Source of the DNA: Nitrosospira sp. Nl5
GTDB taxonomy: Bacteria; Pseudomonadota; Gammaproteobacteria; Burkholderiales; Nitrosomonadaceae
Length of the DNA: 64,000 bases
Assembly: GCF_900102495.1 (NCBI RefSeq)
Contig: NZ_FMVQ01000003.1
Location: 1-64,000, forward strand
Reading direction: 5' to 3'
Position numbers and translations under genes: made by a program. How positions within the stretch are numbered: the stretch's first letter is position 1; every line of letters starts with the position of its first letter. This document shows, in pieces, positions 1-8,237 of the stretch. Below the pieces are notes generated by a model. That model had not been told where the DNA came from, did no database searches, and saw only the letters and a program-made list of their open reading frames with translations.

Positions 1-436
1 GTCTCGTTTGCTCCGCCATGCCTTAAATTACACATCTGTTCCTTCCTCTCCAGTAGCGGCTCCCATCGTGGCCGCTCAACCACGAGGCTTCTCGGAAAAG
101 CCGGTTCGCGTGAGCTTGGCATAACGCCGCCAGCCGAGATCATATGACAAGTATCAAGCCCCAGTAAGGCGTTTGGCGCTGGTTAAATTGAACTCCTTTG
201 CGTTTTCTCTGATGATGCTCGGGGCCTGACTTTTTGCCGTCAGAAACCCGCCCACGCATTTGCCGGCCATCTTTCTCACCATCACTCTCCGGTATGATAT
301 GCTCATGCAAACCGCGTGAGAACTGGCCTTTAGTACAGGTTCTTTTATTGGAATTCGCCCCGATAATTCTGGATGAGGGCGGCGGTCACGGCATTACCTG
401 CGCCGGTATGAATTATAAACAGAACGGAGATAACTT
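1..436. other. Leader region, no gene recognised
   Basis: I see no convincing coding frame on either strand. The last bases carry an acceptable ribosome-binding sequence (CGGAGA, about 8 nt before the ATG at 437) for the nucleotide-sugar dehydrogenase. A TATGAT hexamer near 293 could be a -10 box but has no good -35 partner, so I do not call a promoter. Confidence 0.4.
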
Positions 437-1717
437 ATGAGTGTGGTGGCTGTGGTTGGATTAGGTTATGTAGGATTACCCTTGGCGGTGGAGTTCGGGA
501 AGAAGCGGCAGACCATAGGCTACGATCTTTCAGCCAGTAAAGTCGAAAGCTATAAAAGACACATAGACCCGACTGGCGAAGTGTCGATTGATGACATGAA
601 AGCCGCAAGCCATCTCCTTGTCACCACCGATCCGGCCGAGCTGTTGCGGGCCGATTATATAGTGATTGCGGTTCCGACGCCGGTAGATCCTGCTCATCAG
701 CCTGATTTTGCATCGCTCATTGGCGCTAGCGAAGTCGTTGCAAGAAATATGAAGCCGGGAGCCATCGTTATCTATGAATCTACCGTTTACCCAGGGGCAA
801 CGGAAGATATCTGCGTTCCGGTTCTGGAACGGCATTCGGGTATGAAATGGAAAGCCGATTTTCACGTTGGCTTTTCTCCCGAGCGAATCAATCCTGGCGA
901 TAAACTACATACGCTTACAACTATTTTAAAGGTAGTAGCGGGAGACGACGAGGACACGCTGGAGAAAATAGCTGTACTTTATGAGAGCATAATTACCGCT
1001 GGGGTACACCGGGCATCCAGTATCAAGGTCGCAGAAGCCGCGAAGGTAATTGAAAATACCCAGCGTGACCTGAACATCGCATTGATGAACGAGTTAGCCA
1101 TCATTTTCGAAAAACTGGGAATTGACACGCTGGAAGTCCTTCAGGCCGCAGGCACCAAGTGGAATTTTCTTCCCTTCCGTCCCGGTCTGGTGGGGGGGCA
1201 TTGTATTGGTGTGGATCCATATTATCTTACCCACAAGGCGGAGATGATCGGCTATATACCCCAGGTCATTCTGGCCGGCCGGCGCATCAATGACAGCATG
1301 GCAAAGTTTGTTGCAGAACAAACGATAAAGCAGATCATCAAGGCTAACATTAACGTCAGAGGCGCCCGGGTAAATATTCTCGGATTATCTTTCAAAGAAA
1401 ATTGCTCTGATCTGAGAAACTCTAAAGTTGCTGACTTGATTTTTGAACTCCAATCCTACGGAATTGAGATTCATGTCCATGATCCTGTGGCAAGCCATGA
1501 AGAAGCTCGGCAGGAATATGGACTGGAACTTGAGTCGTGGGAAAATCTTCCCTGCGCTGATGCGATAATAGTGGCGGTTTCGCATCGGGAATTTATGGGC
1601 AGGCCATTGACCGATTTCCAGTCTAAAGTTACCGATAAAGGATGCTTTATTGACGTTAAATCGCAGTTCGATCAAACAGCGCTGCGCGAGGCCGGTTTGA
1701 ACGTCTGGCGACTTTAA
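437..1717 (+). CDS. tviB: Nucleotide-sugar dehydrogenase, TviB/WbpO-like
   Basis: This 426-residue protein of the UDP-glucose/GDP-mannose dehydrogenase superfamily should oxidise a UDP-N-acetylhexosamine to the uronic acid with NAD+ in the cytoplasm. The N-terminal Rossmann motif GLGYVGLP is at residues 8-15. The catalytic-cysteine motif GGHCIGVDP lies near residue 256, followed by the C-terminal UDP-binding domain. Length and motifs fit the Vi-antigen TviB / Pseudomonas WbpO group, which makes UDP-GalNAcA or UDP-GlcNAcA. The next gene, 16 bp downstream, is a WbpP/TviC-like epimerase, and this pairing is known to make UDP-GalNAcA. The start has an RBS (CGGAGA). The exact sugar substrate cannot be read from sequence alone. 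Confidence 0.9.
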   Translation: MSVVAVVGLGYVGLPLAVEFGKKRQTIGYDLSASKVESYKRHIDPTGEVSIDDMKAASHLLVTTDPAELLRADYIVIAVPTPVDPAHQPDFASLIGASEVVARNMKPGAIVIYESTVYPGATEDICVPVLERHSGMKWKADFHVGFSPERINPGDKLHTLTTILKVVAGDDEDTLEKIAVLYESIITAGVHRASSIKVAEAAKVIENTQRDLNIALMNELAIIFEKLGIDTLEVLQAAGTKWNFLPFRPGLVGGHCIGVDPYYLTHKAEMIGYIPQVILAGRRINDSMAKFVAEQTIKQIIKANINVRGARVNILGLSFKENCSDLRNSKVADLIFELQSYGIEIHVHDPVASHEEARQEYGLELESWENLPCADAIIVAVSHREFMGRPLTDFQSKVTDKGCFIDVKSQFDQTALREAGLNVWRL

Positions 1718-1733
1718 AAAAAGTTAGCCGGAT

Positions 1734-2771
1734 ATGACAAAATATCAAAGTGTCCTGCAGCACCTGGAGAACCATCAATATCATTGGCTGATCACGGGTG
1801 TTGCGGGGTTTGTCGGATCTAATCTGCTGGAAGCCTTGCTCAAGCTGAATCAGAAGGTGGTTGGACTGGACAATTTCTCGACTGGCTATCAGCATAATCT
1901 TGAGCAGATAAAAGAGCTTGTCGGGGAAGAAGCGTGGCTTAATTTCAAATTTATTGAGGGCGATATCCGTCAACTGGAAGTTTGCAGGAATGCATGCCGA
2001 GACGTGGATTATGTATTACATGAAGCAGCCCTGGGGTCGGTACCGCGTTCCATTCAAGACCCTATCCAAACAAACGAAAGCAATGTTTCGGGTTTCCTGA
2101 ATTTACTGGTGGCATCCCGAGACGCCCCTGTGAGGCGCTTTATTTACGCCGCTTCCAGCTCCACTTACGGCGATCATCCTGATTTACCCAAGGTGGAATC
2201 GGTAATTGGCCGGCCACTTTCGCCATATGCTGTCACGAAGTATGTTAACGAATTGTATGCCGACGTATTTTTTCGTTGTTATGGCACACAATCCGTCGGA
2301 TTGCGCTATTTTAATGTCTTTGGCGCCAGGCAGGACACGAATGGCGCTTATGCGGCAGTGATTCCCCAATGGGTCGCCGCGCTTATCCGGAACAAGCCTT
2401 TGTTTATCAATGGAGACGGCGAAACCAGCCGGGATTTCTGTTTTATCGGGAACGTCGTCCAAGCCAATTTTCTTGCAGCCTTGGCTGAAAATCCCGCGGC
2501 GGTTAATCAGGTTTACAACGTGGCGATTAATGAACGCACCAGCTTGAATCAACTTTATGAGATGATGCGGGCGTTGCTTTTGGAGAAGTTTCCGAGCCTG
2601 CAGAATCATAAACCTGAATATGTGGATTTTCGCCAGGGTGATGTACGGCATTCTCAAGCTGATATTTCCAAGGCTCGCGAATTGTTGGGATTCGAGCCGA
2701 CCCATCGAATTAATGAAGGACTTAAGCAGGCCATGGACTGGTACGTTACCCATCTCAGTCCTGAATCCTGA
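1734..2771 (+). CDS. tviC: UDP-N-acetylglucosamine 4-epimerase, TviC/WbpP-like
   Basis: This is a 345-residue extended short-chain dehydrogenase/epimerase. The NAD-binding motif GVAGFVGS is at residues 22-29, a SSSTYGD segment carries the catalytic Ser/Thr, and the YxxxK motif (YAVTK) is near residue 165. WbpP and TviC interconvert UDP-GlcNAc/UDP-GalNAc or their uronic acids, and this protein has their size and adjacency to a TviB/WbpO dehydrogenase. With glmU and glmS, which make UDP-GlcNAc about 42 kb away, it completes a plausible precursor route for the locus polysaccharide. A weak inverted repeat (2779-2785 with 2797-2803) follows the stop but lacks a U-tract. Confidence 0.88.
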   Translation: MTKYQSVLQHLENHQYHWLITGVAGFVGSNLLEALLKLNQKVVGLDNFSTGYQHNLEQIKELVGEEAWLNFKFIEGDIRQLEVCRNACRDVDYVLHEAALGSVPRSIQDPIQTNESNVSGFLNLLVASRDAPVRRFIYAASSSTYGDHPDLPKVESVIGRPLSPYAVTKYVNELYADVFFRCYGTQSVGLRYFNVFGARQDTNGAYAAVIPQWVAALIRNKPLFINGDGETSRDFCFIGNVVQANFLAALAENPAAVNQVYNVAINERTSLNQLYEMMRALLLEKFPSLQNHKPEYVDFRQGDVRHSQADISKARELLGFEPTHRINEGLKQAMDWYVTHLSPES

Positions 2772-2878
2772 GAAAGAGAAGACCAACGAATCAAGCTGGT
2801 CTTGTAGTCTATCGCTATAACAGTTCTTTTCAATCATCCAAATGACTTGAAGAATTGATTCACTCTGGCTTGCGGAGC

Positions 2879-3505
2879 CTAGTCATCCCATTTTCCCGCT
2901 TCGACCAACTTATTCTTGAGGCCAGGCAGGGGAAATCCCAGTTCATAAGCCTTCTTCGCATAAGTTCTTGCCTGCTCGTAATCTTTTTTCTGTATGTAGA
3001 GCAAGCCGAGATTGTAGTTAATGGCAGGATTTTCCGGTTGAAGATTAATTGCTTCCTTGAGTTGCTCAAGGGCTTCATTGGATTTTCCCATTTTCAGCAA
3101 GTGGTTACTATATATCACGCGAACTGCGCTGTCCCTCGGCCTGAATCGAATAGCGCGATCAAAATAGCAGTCAACAGAATACCTTGCGCCTCTTGGTTTC
3201 GGGATCTTTTCTTTGATTGAGAGCTTTCCCATTGCTGTCAGTGCCCGATGATGATTTGGAAAAGCCATAAGCGTATAGTTCAAATCCGCTCCGAGCAGCC
3301 CCGTACTCCCCCTGATCAGTTTCTCAACGTCTGGCCCAAAGTGATGCGCTTCGACGACGGGCAGTTTGGTAGCCTTATCGTCGGGATTGGTGTAATCGTA
3401 GGGACCATAGCCGCCTGGTCGATCCACTTCCCCGCAATGGGGGGCCGCATGAAGATTTGATGCCGCCAGGATTATTAGCGCTGCAATACCAGATATAACT
3501 TTCAT
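2879..3505 (-). CDS. Exported TPR protein
   Basis: This 208-residue protein has an N-terminal signal peptide (hydrophobic run after MKVIS, ending near LHAAPHC). A conserved-looking segment CGEVDRPGGYGPYDY follows, and then two or three tetratricopeptide repeats (for example ALEQLKEAINLQPENPAI). I chose the ATG at 3505 because GAGGTG lies 6 nt upstream and the signal peptide begins there; an in-frame upstream start at 3529 lacks this. TPR proteins of this kind occur in exosortase-A loci and probably scaffold polymer assembly in the periplasm, but the specific role is unknown. It is convergent with the tviC-like gene. Confidence 0.75.
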   Translation of the reverse strand: MKVISGIAALIILAASNLHAAPHCGEVDRPGGYGPYDYTNPDDKATKLPVVEAHHFGPDVEKLIRGSTGLLGADLNYTLMAFPNHHRALTAMGKLSIKEKIPKPRGARYSVDCYFDRAIRFRPRDSAVRVIYSNHLLKMGKSNEALEQLKEAINLQPENPAINYNLGLLYIQKKDYEQARTYAKKAYELGFPLPGLKNKLVEAGKWDD

Positions 3506-3719
3506 AAGAGCACCTCTATAAAATTCCAATCCAAGTCATACGCAGTACTTTGGAAACGTGGGAAGTTTATTGGTTACAATCCATTCTTATCATTACAGCG
3601 CGCGTCCGCGTCCAGTTCGCGTGGATGCTTAGCTTGGTTTGAATTTCGAATCTTATACGGATCAGAAGGTTTCTCCTGTTCCTGTATGGTCCACAGAGCA
3701 TTGGGGAGAAGGCCCAAAA
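3506..3719. other. Intergenic spacer
   Basis: This spacer lies between two leftward genes. I see no coding frame, hairpin or promoter that I can support. Confidence 0.3.
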
Positions 3720-4967
3720 TCACGATTCCTGGACTACCCTGTCAAGGAGATTGCTTAACTCTCTGGTCCTTGATCTGCGGGAGGCTGCTAGTACCTTCTC
3801 CATCGATGCAATCTGTGCCGTCTTTCCCTCGACTAACGCCAGAAAACGTACCAGTTCCCGCATAATATCATTCTTGGAATCCAGGGGGGCTATTGTGTCA
3901 ACCCCCATTTTTTTTAGTGCCGCAGCGGTATTTCCGGTGGGGTCTGTCAGAGCCAGGATGGGGCGGCGAGCACGCAGATATTTATAGAGCTTTGCCGGAA
4001 TCTGGTTATTGCAATTGGATGCCTGAAGAATCAACAGGCCGTCCGCAGCCAGCATCTCCGATAACGCCTCCCGGTAGGATATGGGTGGCGCAAGCGAAAC
4101 AATATCGCCAATCTTATATTGATCTATGAGTTGGCGCAGGTGCTCATCGTGAGCCGTGGCCCGTAGGATGACGTTGAGGCGCGCGCCAGAAATCACCTCC
4201 TGTCGGGATAGGGCCGCCAAAGCTTCGAAGAATTGCGCCGGGTCACGCTCTGAAGGATAGATTACTCCGCTATGAACCAGAATGAAGGGCTGGTTCTTTT
4301 TTTGTTCCTTCATGATCTTTGCCTCGGCTACCGTAAAATTCTCTTCATCATACCCATTCTCAATGAGATGGAATCGCGAAGGGGCGGCCTTCGGGAACTT
4401 TGTTCTATAGGCATCTATTGCTCCCGGGGTGGTGAGCACTGCGCGAGTGCAATGGGCAATCGTTTTTTCTTCTATCCATTCATATAGGCGGCGGGTGCGC
4501 GGGTTGGGCGGATAATCCACATCGGTCATCGGATCCCTGAGGTCGGCTACCCAGGGAAGTCCGGTCAAACGGCACAAACTGAATCCTATCAAATGCGCCG
4601 TTGCGATCGGATATGTTGACCAGATGACATCGGGCCGATATTTTTTGATCAGGTACAAACCCATGGGAACGGCACCGAGCCACCAGGAAACCCAGCGGTC
4701 GGGGAGGGCCAGTATGCCTGGATAACGCCCCATGGCAGACATGTGTTTTGAAGCATCCAGGGCAAAGGCGCGATAGACGCTCACCTGATTTGAAATTTCC
4801 GCAATTTGATCATTACTCACGCTCGAATATGCTCTGGGATGCGCTGTCAGGACGATCGGCTTCCAGTTAAATTCCGGCAGATACTGAGAAAATTTGAGGG
4901 TGCGCTGGATGCTGCTGCTTCCGCGCATTGGCGGATAATGAAATGCGATCATGAGAACACGTTTCAC
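3720..4967 (-). CDS. Glycosyltransferase, GT-B fold (exosortase locus)
   Basis: This is a 415-residue family-4-type glycosyltransferase that should add a sugar to the lipid-linked exopolysaccharide intermediate at the cytoplasmic face. The N-terminal acceptor domain begins VLMIAFHYPPMRGSSS. The C-terminal donor domain has LVHSGVIYPSERDP and the PAKLYKYLRARRPILAL segment typical of GT-B enzymes. I use the GTG start at 4967: it overlaps the stop of the upstream hydrolase gene as GTGA (4964-4967), which implies translational coupling. A TTG further upstream (4994) would also be in frame but is less likely. The sugar specificity is unknown. Confidence 0.85.
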   Translation of the reverse strand: MKRVLMIAFHYPPMRGSSSIQRTLKFSQYLPEFNWKPIVLTAHPRAYSSVSNDQIAEISNQVSVYRAFALDASKHMSAMGRYPGILALPDRWVSWWLGAVPMGLYLIKKYRPDVIWSTYPIATAHLIGFSLCRLTGLPWVADLRDPMTDVDYPPNPRTRRLYEWIEEKTIAHCTRAVLTTPGAIDAYRTKFPKAAPSRFHLIENGYDEENFTVAEAKIMKEQKKNQPFILVHSGVIYPSERDPAQFFEALAALSRQEVISGARLNVILRATAHDEHLRQLIDQYKIGDIVSLAPPISYREALSEMLAADGLLILQASNCNNQIPAKLYKYLRARRPILALTDPTGNTAAALKKMGVDTIAPLDSKNDIMRELVRFLALVEGKTAQIASMEKVLAASRRSRTRELSNLLDRVVQES

Positions 4968-5836
4968 CACGATCGAATCCAATCCTTTGTCCAAACAGCA
5001 ACCTGATCACGCCACTCTCGCCGGGAAAATGTATGGTTCGCCTCTGCTAAGTCGAATCGGGAGACTCGCGAGGAGGCCAGCAATTTTTTCCACTCGCGTG
5101 AACCTTGAGCCAGATCTGAAAACTCCTGAGCCGTAAGGTCATTGCCGCTGATAATCAGAAGTATTTTCCCCGTGAAATGATTAAGTCCGTAAAACATCCG
5201 TTCCGGCAAGGGAGCAAGATTGCAAGAGTTGTCGCTAGCCGCATTCTCGATGGCGGCAATTTTTTCTTTTCCCGCGAGGGCATTGCCGACAATTTCTGAA
5301 AATGACCGGGCCGCGGCAGCATAATTGAAATTACCGCGCCAAACCTTGCTCCAGAATTCCGGCGCAAAAATACGGGTGATGTAATAGTGCTTCAGATAGG
5401 CCTTGGCCGCCCCTTGATGCGTTCTTACCCATGGATTCACCAATACTAATCCTGTCACCCGCCGATCCCGGTATGCATAAAAAAGCGCAGCTGAGGCCGC
5501 ATCGCATAATCCCCAAATTACTAAGCCGTTGAGAGCCGGCACCTCTTCGAAAAACTTGTCTATCGCGCAACGGAAATCATCCTCAAGATCTTCAAAAGTC
5601 CTCATATCTCCTTCGCTGTCTCCCATTCCCCTGCAATCAAAACGCAGAACCGGCACACCATGAGCGGCAAGATGGCGAGCGAGCAAGGTAAACTGGCGGT
5701 GGCTTCCAACCCGATACTGAGGACCGCCGACCACGATCAGCACACCTTTGGAAACGGTTGACTCGGGTAAGCTCAAAATGCCATACAACCAGGAGTCTTT
5801 GCAGGGAAAGGTGATGGGACGTTCCTCGAAGCTCAT
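4964..5836 (-). CDS. Exosortase A system-associated hydrolase 1
   Basis: This 290-residue alpha/beta hydrolase belongs to the family found beside XrtA-type exosortase loci (TIGR03100-like). Signature segments are the GGPQYRVGSHRQF turn near residue 38, FDCRGMGDSEG (oxyanion region), and a nucleophile elbow WGLCDAAS with Cys instead of Ser. A late His (EANHTF) completes a Cys-Asp-His triad. Its substrate is not known; an acyl or thioester group is plausible because an acyl carrier protein lies in the same operon. It overlaps the downstream glycosyltransferase and the upstream hydrolase 2 by 4 bp each. Confidence 0.88.
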   Translation of the reverse strand: MSFEERPITFPCKDSWLYGILSLPESTVSKGVLIVVGGPQYRVGSHRQFTLLARHLAAHGVPVLRFDCRGMGDSEGDMRTFEDLEDDFRCAIDKFFEEVPALNGLVIWGLCDAASAALFYAYRDRRVTGLVLVNPWVRTHQGAAKAYLKHYYITRIFAPEFWSKVWRGNFNYAAAARSFSEIVGNALAGKEKIAAIENAASDNSCNLAPLPERMFYGLNHFTGKILLIISGNDLTAQEFSDLAQGSREWKKLLASSRVSRFDLAEANHTFSRREWRDQVAVWTKDWIRSW

Positions 5837-6681
5837 AGGGACTCTTCAGCGAAAATATTTGCCGTAGCCGACACCAGTTCAGCACATTCCGAAATTTCCT
5901 GAGTCGCCCAAAATGGTAAGCACGGTACAACGTGTAAATGCAGATCGACCCCGCTCCGCTTCCATGCATCCACTACCTTCGCCCCCGCGGGCGTAATGGA
6001 GCGCCCCGCTTCGGCCACGATTTCGAACCAGTGAACGCGACTCCCTGCAACGACAAGTTCAGACGCTCTCAAACTATCGATAGCGGCAGCCAGTTCTGGC
6101 GCAAGTTCATACCCGGCCACTTCAATCGTTTCCCCGTTTGCCAGGCAATCGCGCATCGTATTTGTTCCTGTCGCCTTTCCGGTGCCACCGAGCATTTCAT
6201 TCGCTAGCCGGAACCGCAAAAACTGGGTCAGAAAGGATTCTCCGCTAATCACCGGCTGCCACAGAATGATTTGCGCAATAGTGTTTTCTAAATTTCTGGC
6301 GAAATCCAGCGCGAGCAACGCGCCCAGTCGCAGACCCCAAAGGCTGATTGGGACAGTGGCCCTATTCTCCAGCCAACGTCTCGCAATGGTCAGATCCTGT
6401 TTCCAGATATCCCAGCGTGCATCCGCGAACTCGCCGCTGCTATCCCCGCAGGCAAAAAGATCCATTTGCAGCACGCCAAATCCCATTGTGGCAAGTGCCC
6501 TTGACTGCATCGCAGCCATTCGGCGGGCTTTGTTCATTTCGTCGCCAAAGGGAGGAACATAGATTATTCCCCCGCGGCATTTCCGATCGGGACGGGGGGG
6601 ATGGTAAAGACAGAAACGCTTTCCGGAGTCCGCCTCCAGGAAAAAAGGCTCGGACGGACTGCCCGATGGGATTTCCTTCAT
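5833..6681 (-). CDS. Exosortase A system-associated hydrolase 2
   Basis: This 282-residue alpha/beta hydrolase-fold protein is the usual partner of hydrolase 1 (TIGR03101-like). It keeps the fold markers IIYVPPFGDEMNKAR and FACGDSSGEF. At the nucleophile elbow it reads WGLRLGALL, with Arg where a Ser or Cys nucleophile is expected, so it may be non-catalytic or use another mechanism. The same elbow is, to my knowledge, common in this family and not a lesion here. It is translationally coupled: 4-bp overlaps with hydrolase 1 (5833-5836) and with the acyl carrier protein gene (6678-6681). Confidence 0.86.
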   Translation of the reverse strand: MKEIPSGSPSEPFFLEADSGKRFCLYHPPRPDRKCRGGIIYVPPFGDEMNKARRMAAMQSRALATMGFGVLQMDLFACGDSSGEFADARWDIWKQDLTIARRWLENRATVPISLWGLRLGALLALDFARNLENTIAQIILWQPVISGESFLTQFLRFRLANEMLGGTGKATGTNTMRDCLANGETIEVAGYELAPELAAAIDSLRASELVVAGSRVHWFEIVAEAGRSITPAGAKVVDAWKRSGVDLHLHVVPCLPFWATQEISECAELVSATANIFAEESL

Positions 6682-6929
6682 CCAGCCAATTTCTGTTCGA
6701 CAAAACGGGTCAGACTGCCGAGGGTTTCGAAGGTCCTTGCGCTTATCTCGTCATCGTCCACTGTAATGCCAAAGTGGTCTTCCAAAGCAGTGATCACGTT
6801 AACAACCGCCATGGAATCCAGTTCAGGAATGTTTCCCAGCAAGGTTGAATCCTCCTTGAGAGAATCCTTCTGCTCACGGAGACTCAATACATCGGATAGG
6901 ATGTTTTTCACTTCTTCAAGGTGCTCCAT
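6678..6929 (-). CDS. Acyl carrier protein of the exosortase locus
   Basis: This is an 83-residue acyl carrier protein. The phosphopantetheine attachment Ser is S39 in the motif PELDSMAVV. Helices I-IV are recognisable and the N-terminus is acidic. The start at 6929 has GGAG six bases upstream and lies 2 bp after the stop of the GNAT gene, so this is a four-gene operon: GNAT, ACP, hydrolase 2, hydrolase 1, then glycosyltransferase. Carrier proteins in XrtA loci usually come with an acyl-CoA/AMP ligase. None is adjacent here, but the CapK-like enzyme at 16469 is a candidate loader. Role: carrying an acyl or aminoacyl group for polymer modification (inference). Confidence 0.88.
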   Translation of the reverse strand: MEHLEEVKNILSDVLSLREQKDSLKEDSTLLGNIPELDSMAVVNVITALEDHFGITVDDDEISARTFETLGSLTRFVEQKLAG

Positions 6930-6931
6930 GA

Positions 6932-7699
6932 TTACTCCATAGTTGATTTGTCTTGCGAGGCGGATAGGACCCCGCCGAGGCCCTGCGTATCGAGGCGGAA
7001 CTCTGGAAATGAACCGGAGTGGGTGGATAGATGAAAGAAAGGGGCTATGGAAGCGACCGTTATTTGCAATCGGCCCGCGCAAAAAAAGATGGCACTGCCC
7101 AGGGACACGGTTCCAAGGCGCGCATGGGATTCCAGCGAGCCAGCATTAAATGCGGAAATCCGGCTACATGTCCACCGAACACCTTTCTTGTTCAGCATGC
7201 GGTTCGCCTCGTCCCAGAGCCGCGGAAAGGTTAAGCCTAAACGGAAATCAGGTGCAACATAGACGTCAAAATCCCAGGCCGTTCGTCCAGCAGGTAGTGG
7301 GATATAACGCGCCCTCACTTCATCTTCCTGGTAGCCACCGATCAATAGCCACAGAAAACCAATAAACCGCTCCTCTTTAAATGCGGCCAGGCACTTTGCT
7401 CCTTGCTCGAATCGAGCCTGGATCACCGCAGCTGGTCTGGGGCTCTGCTCGGCAATTTCGCCCTCTTCATGAATCAGGCGCACCTCAATTTTCTTACCCC
7501 TCCCCGGCGGGAGCAGGGACGCTTCCGCTACTGGCTGAGCGACTAGATAATACCTGTCCAATTTCAGGTCTCCTTTTGACATCATGACCAGAAATCTGTT
7601 TAGCAGGTAAAGGCTCAGATTGAACCAGCCCCATTGCTCCAACATTACATAGAAAGCTTTTTTGCGTCTTCTTATTGATACCATTATGCTCGTACACAT
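6932..7699 (-). CDS. GNAT-fold acyltransferase of the exosortase locus
   Basis: This is a 255-residue protein. The central part (AAVIQARFEQGAKCLAAF, FIGFLWLLIGGY, WDFDVYVAPDFRLG) resembles the beta strands of a GNAT acetyltransferase, with a later segment SRISAFNAGSLESHARLG typical of the acetyl-CoA end of such folds. It is first in the leftward operon with the acyl carrier protein, so it may transfer the carrier-bound acyl group to a sugar (inference). Starts at 7699 or 7684 are possible, and neither has a strong RBS. I do not recognise a named family beyond the fold. Confidence 0.65.
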   Translation of the reverse strand: MCTSIMVSIRRRKKAFYVMLEQWGWFNLSLYLLNRFLVMMSKGDLKLDRYYLVAQPVAEASLLPPGRGKKIEVRLIHEEGEIAEQSPRPAAVIQARFEQGAKCLAAFKEERFIGFLWLLIGGYQEDEVRARYIPLPAGRTAWDFDVYVAPDFRLGLTFPRLWDEANRMLNKKGVRWTCSRISAFNAGSLESHARLGTVSLGSAIFFCAGRLQITVASIAPFFHLSTHSGSFPEFRLDTQGLGGVLSASQDKSTME

Positions 7700-8237
7700 A
7701 GATTAGCCCCCGGCTTTAATACCGCGGCCACCGAGGCGTAGTTTAATCCGAACTTGTCCAGCCGCCCAAATATTGTTAGCCGAACGGGAGGACCGAGCGA
7801 CGATTATCTGAACCTCTTTGAATCTTTCCCGCAGCGTTCCGGTAAATTCCGCTGCGGAGAGTAAGCTTGCAAGAGGAATAATAATGTTTTTAGAAGCGCT
7901 CGCAGCACGCGCTTATTTTGCCCTGAGAATAAGACTTTCCCATGCTCCGCTTTGAGCCACTGTCAAAAACGCGTTCAATAGTACTATAGGTCTACGAAAA
8001 TGATTCATCAAAAGTGAGAAGTGACTTTACTTTTCAGCATGTTTCCTTGTACCCTTCACCTATAGCTGCCCTCAGGATTTCCTTTCGAAGGGTTTACCAT
8101 AGAACCGGCCGAAAAGCCGGAAAAAGCAGAGTGATGACGTTGCGTAAACCCAAGCGCTGCACGATTCGGAATTGGACGCGGATGAGGAATTCGCGTTAAG
8201 ACGATTCTTGTTTCTTTCATTTAAGGAGGAAGAGGGC
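7700..8237. promoter_or_regulatory. Divergent intergenic region upstream of PEP-CTERM gene
   Basis: This 538-bp region separates the leftward GNAT operon from the rightward PEP-CTERM gene and must hold both promoters. I see an 8-bp inverted repeat CCGCAGCG/CGCTGCGG (7829-7836 and 7850-7857) and a small stem CCGGC-N6-GCCGG (8105-8120). I could not find a convincing sigma54 -24/-12 pair, which might be expected because PEP-CTERM genes are often under PrsK/PrsR-type control. No gene is supported here. Confidence 0.35.

Noticed and set aside
2779-2803. Stem-loop AAGACCA/TGGTCTT after the tviC-like gene
   Set aside because: It has an 11-nt loop and no following T-run, so it is too weak to call a terminator.
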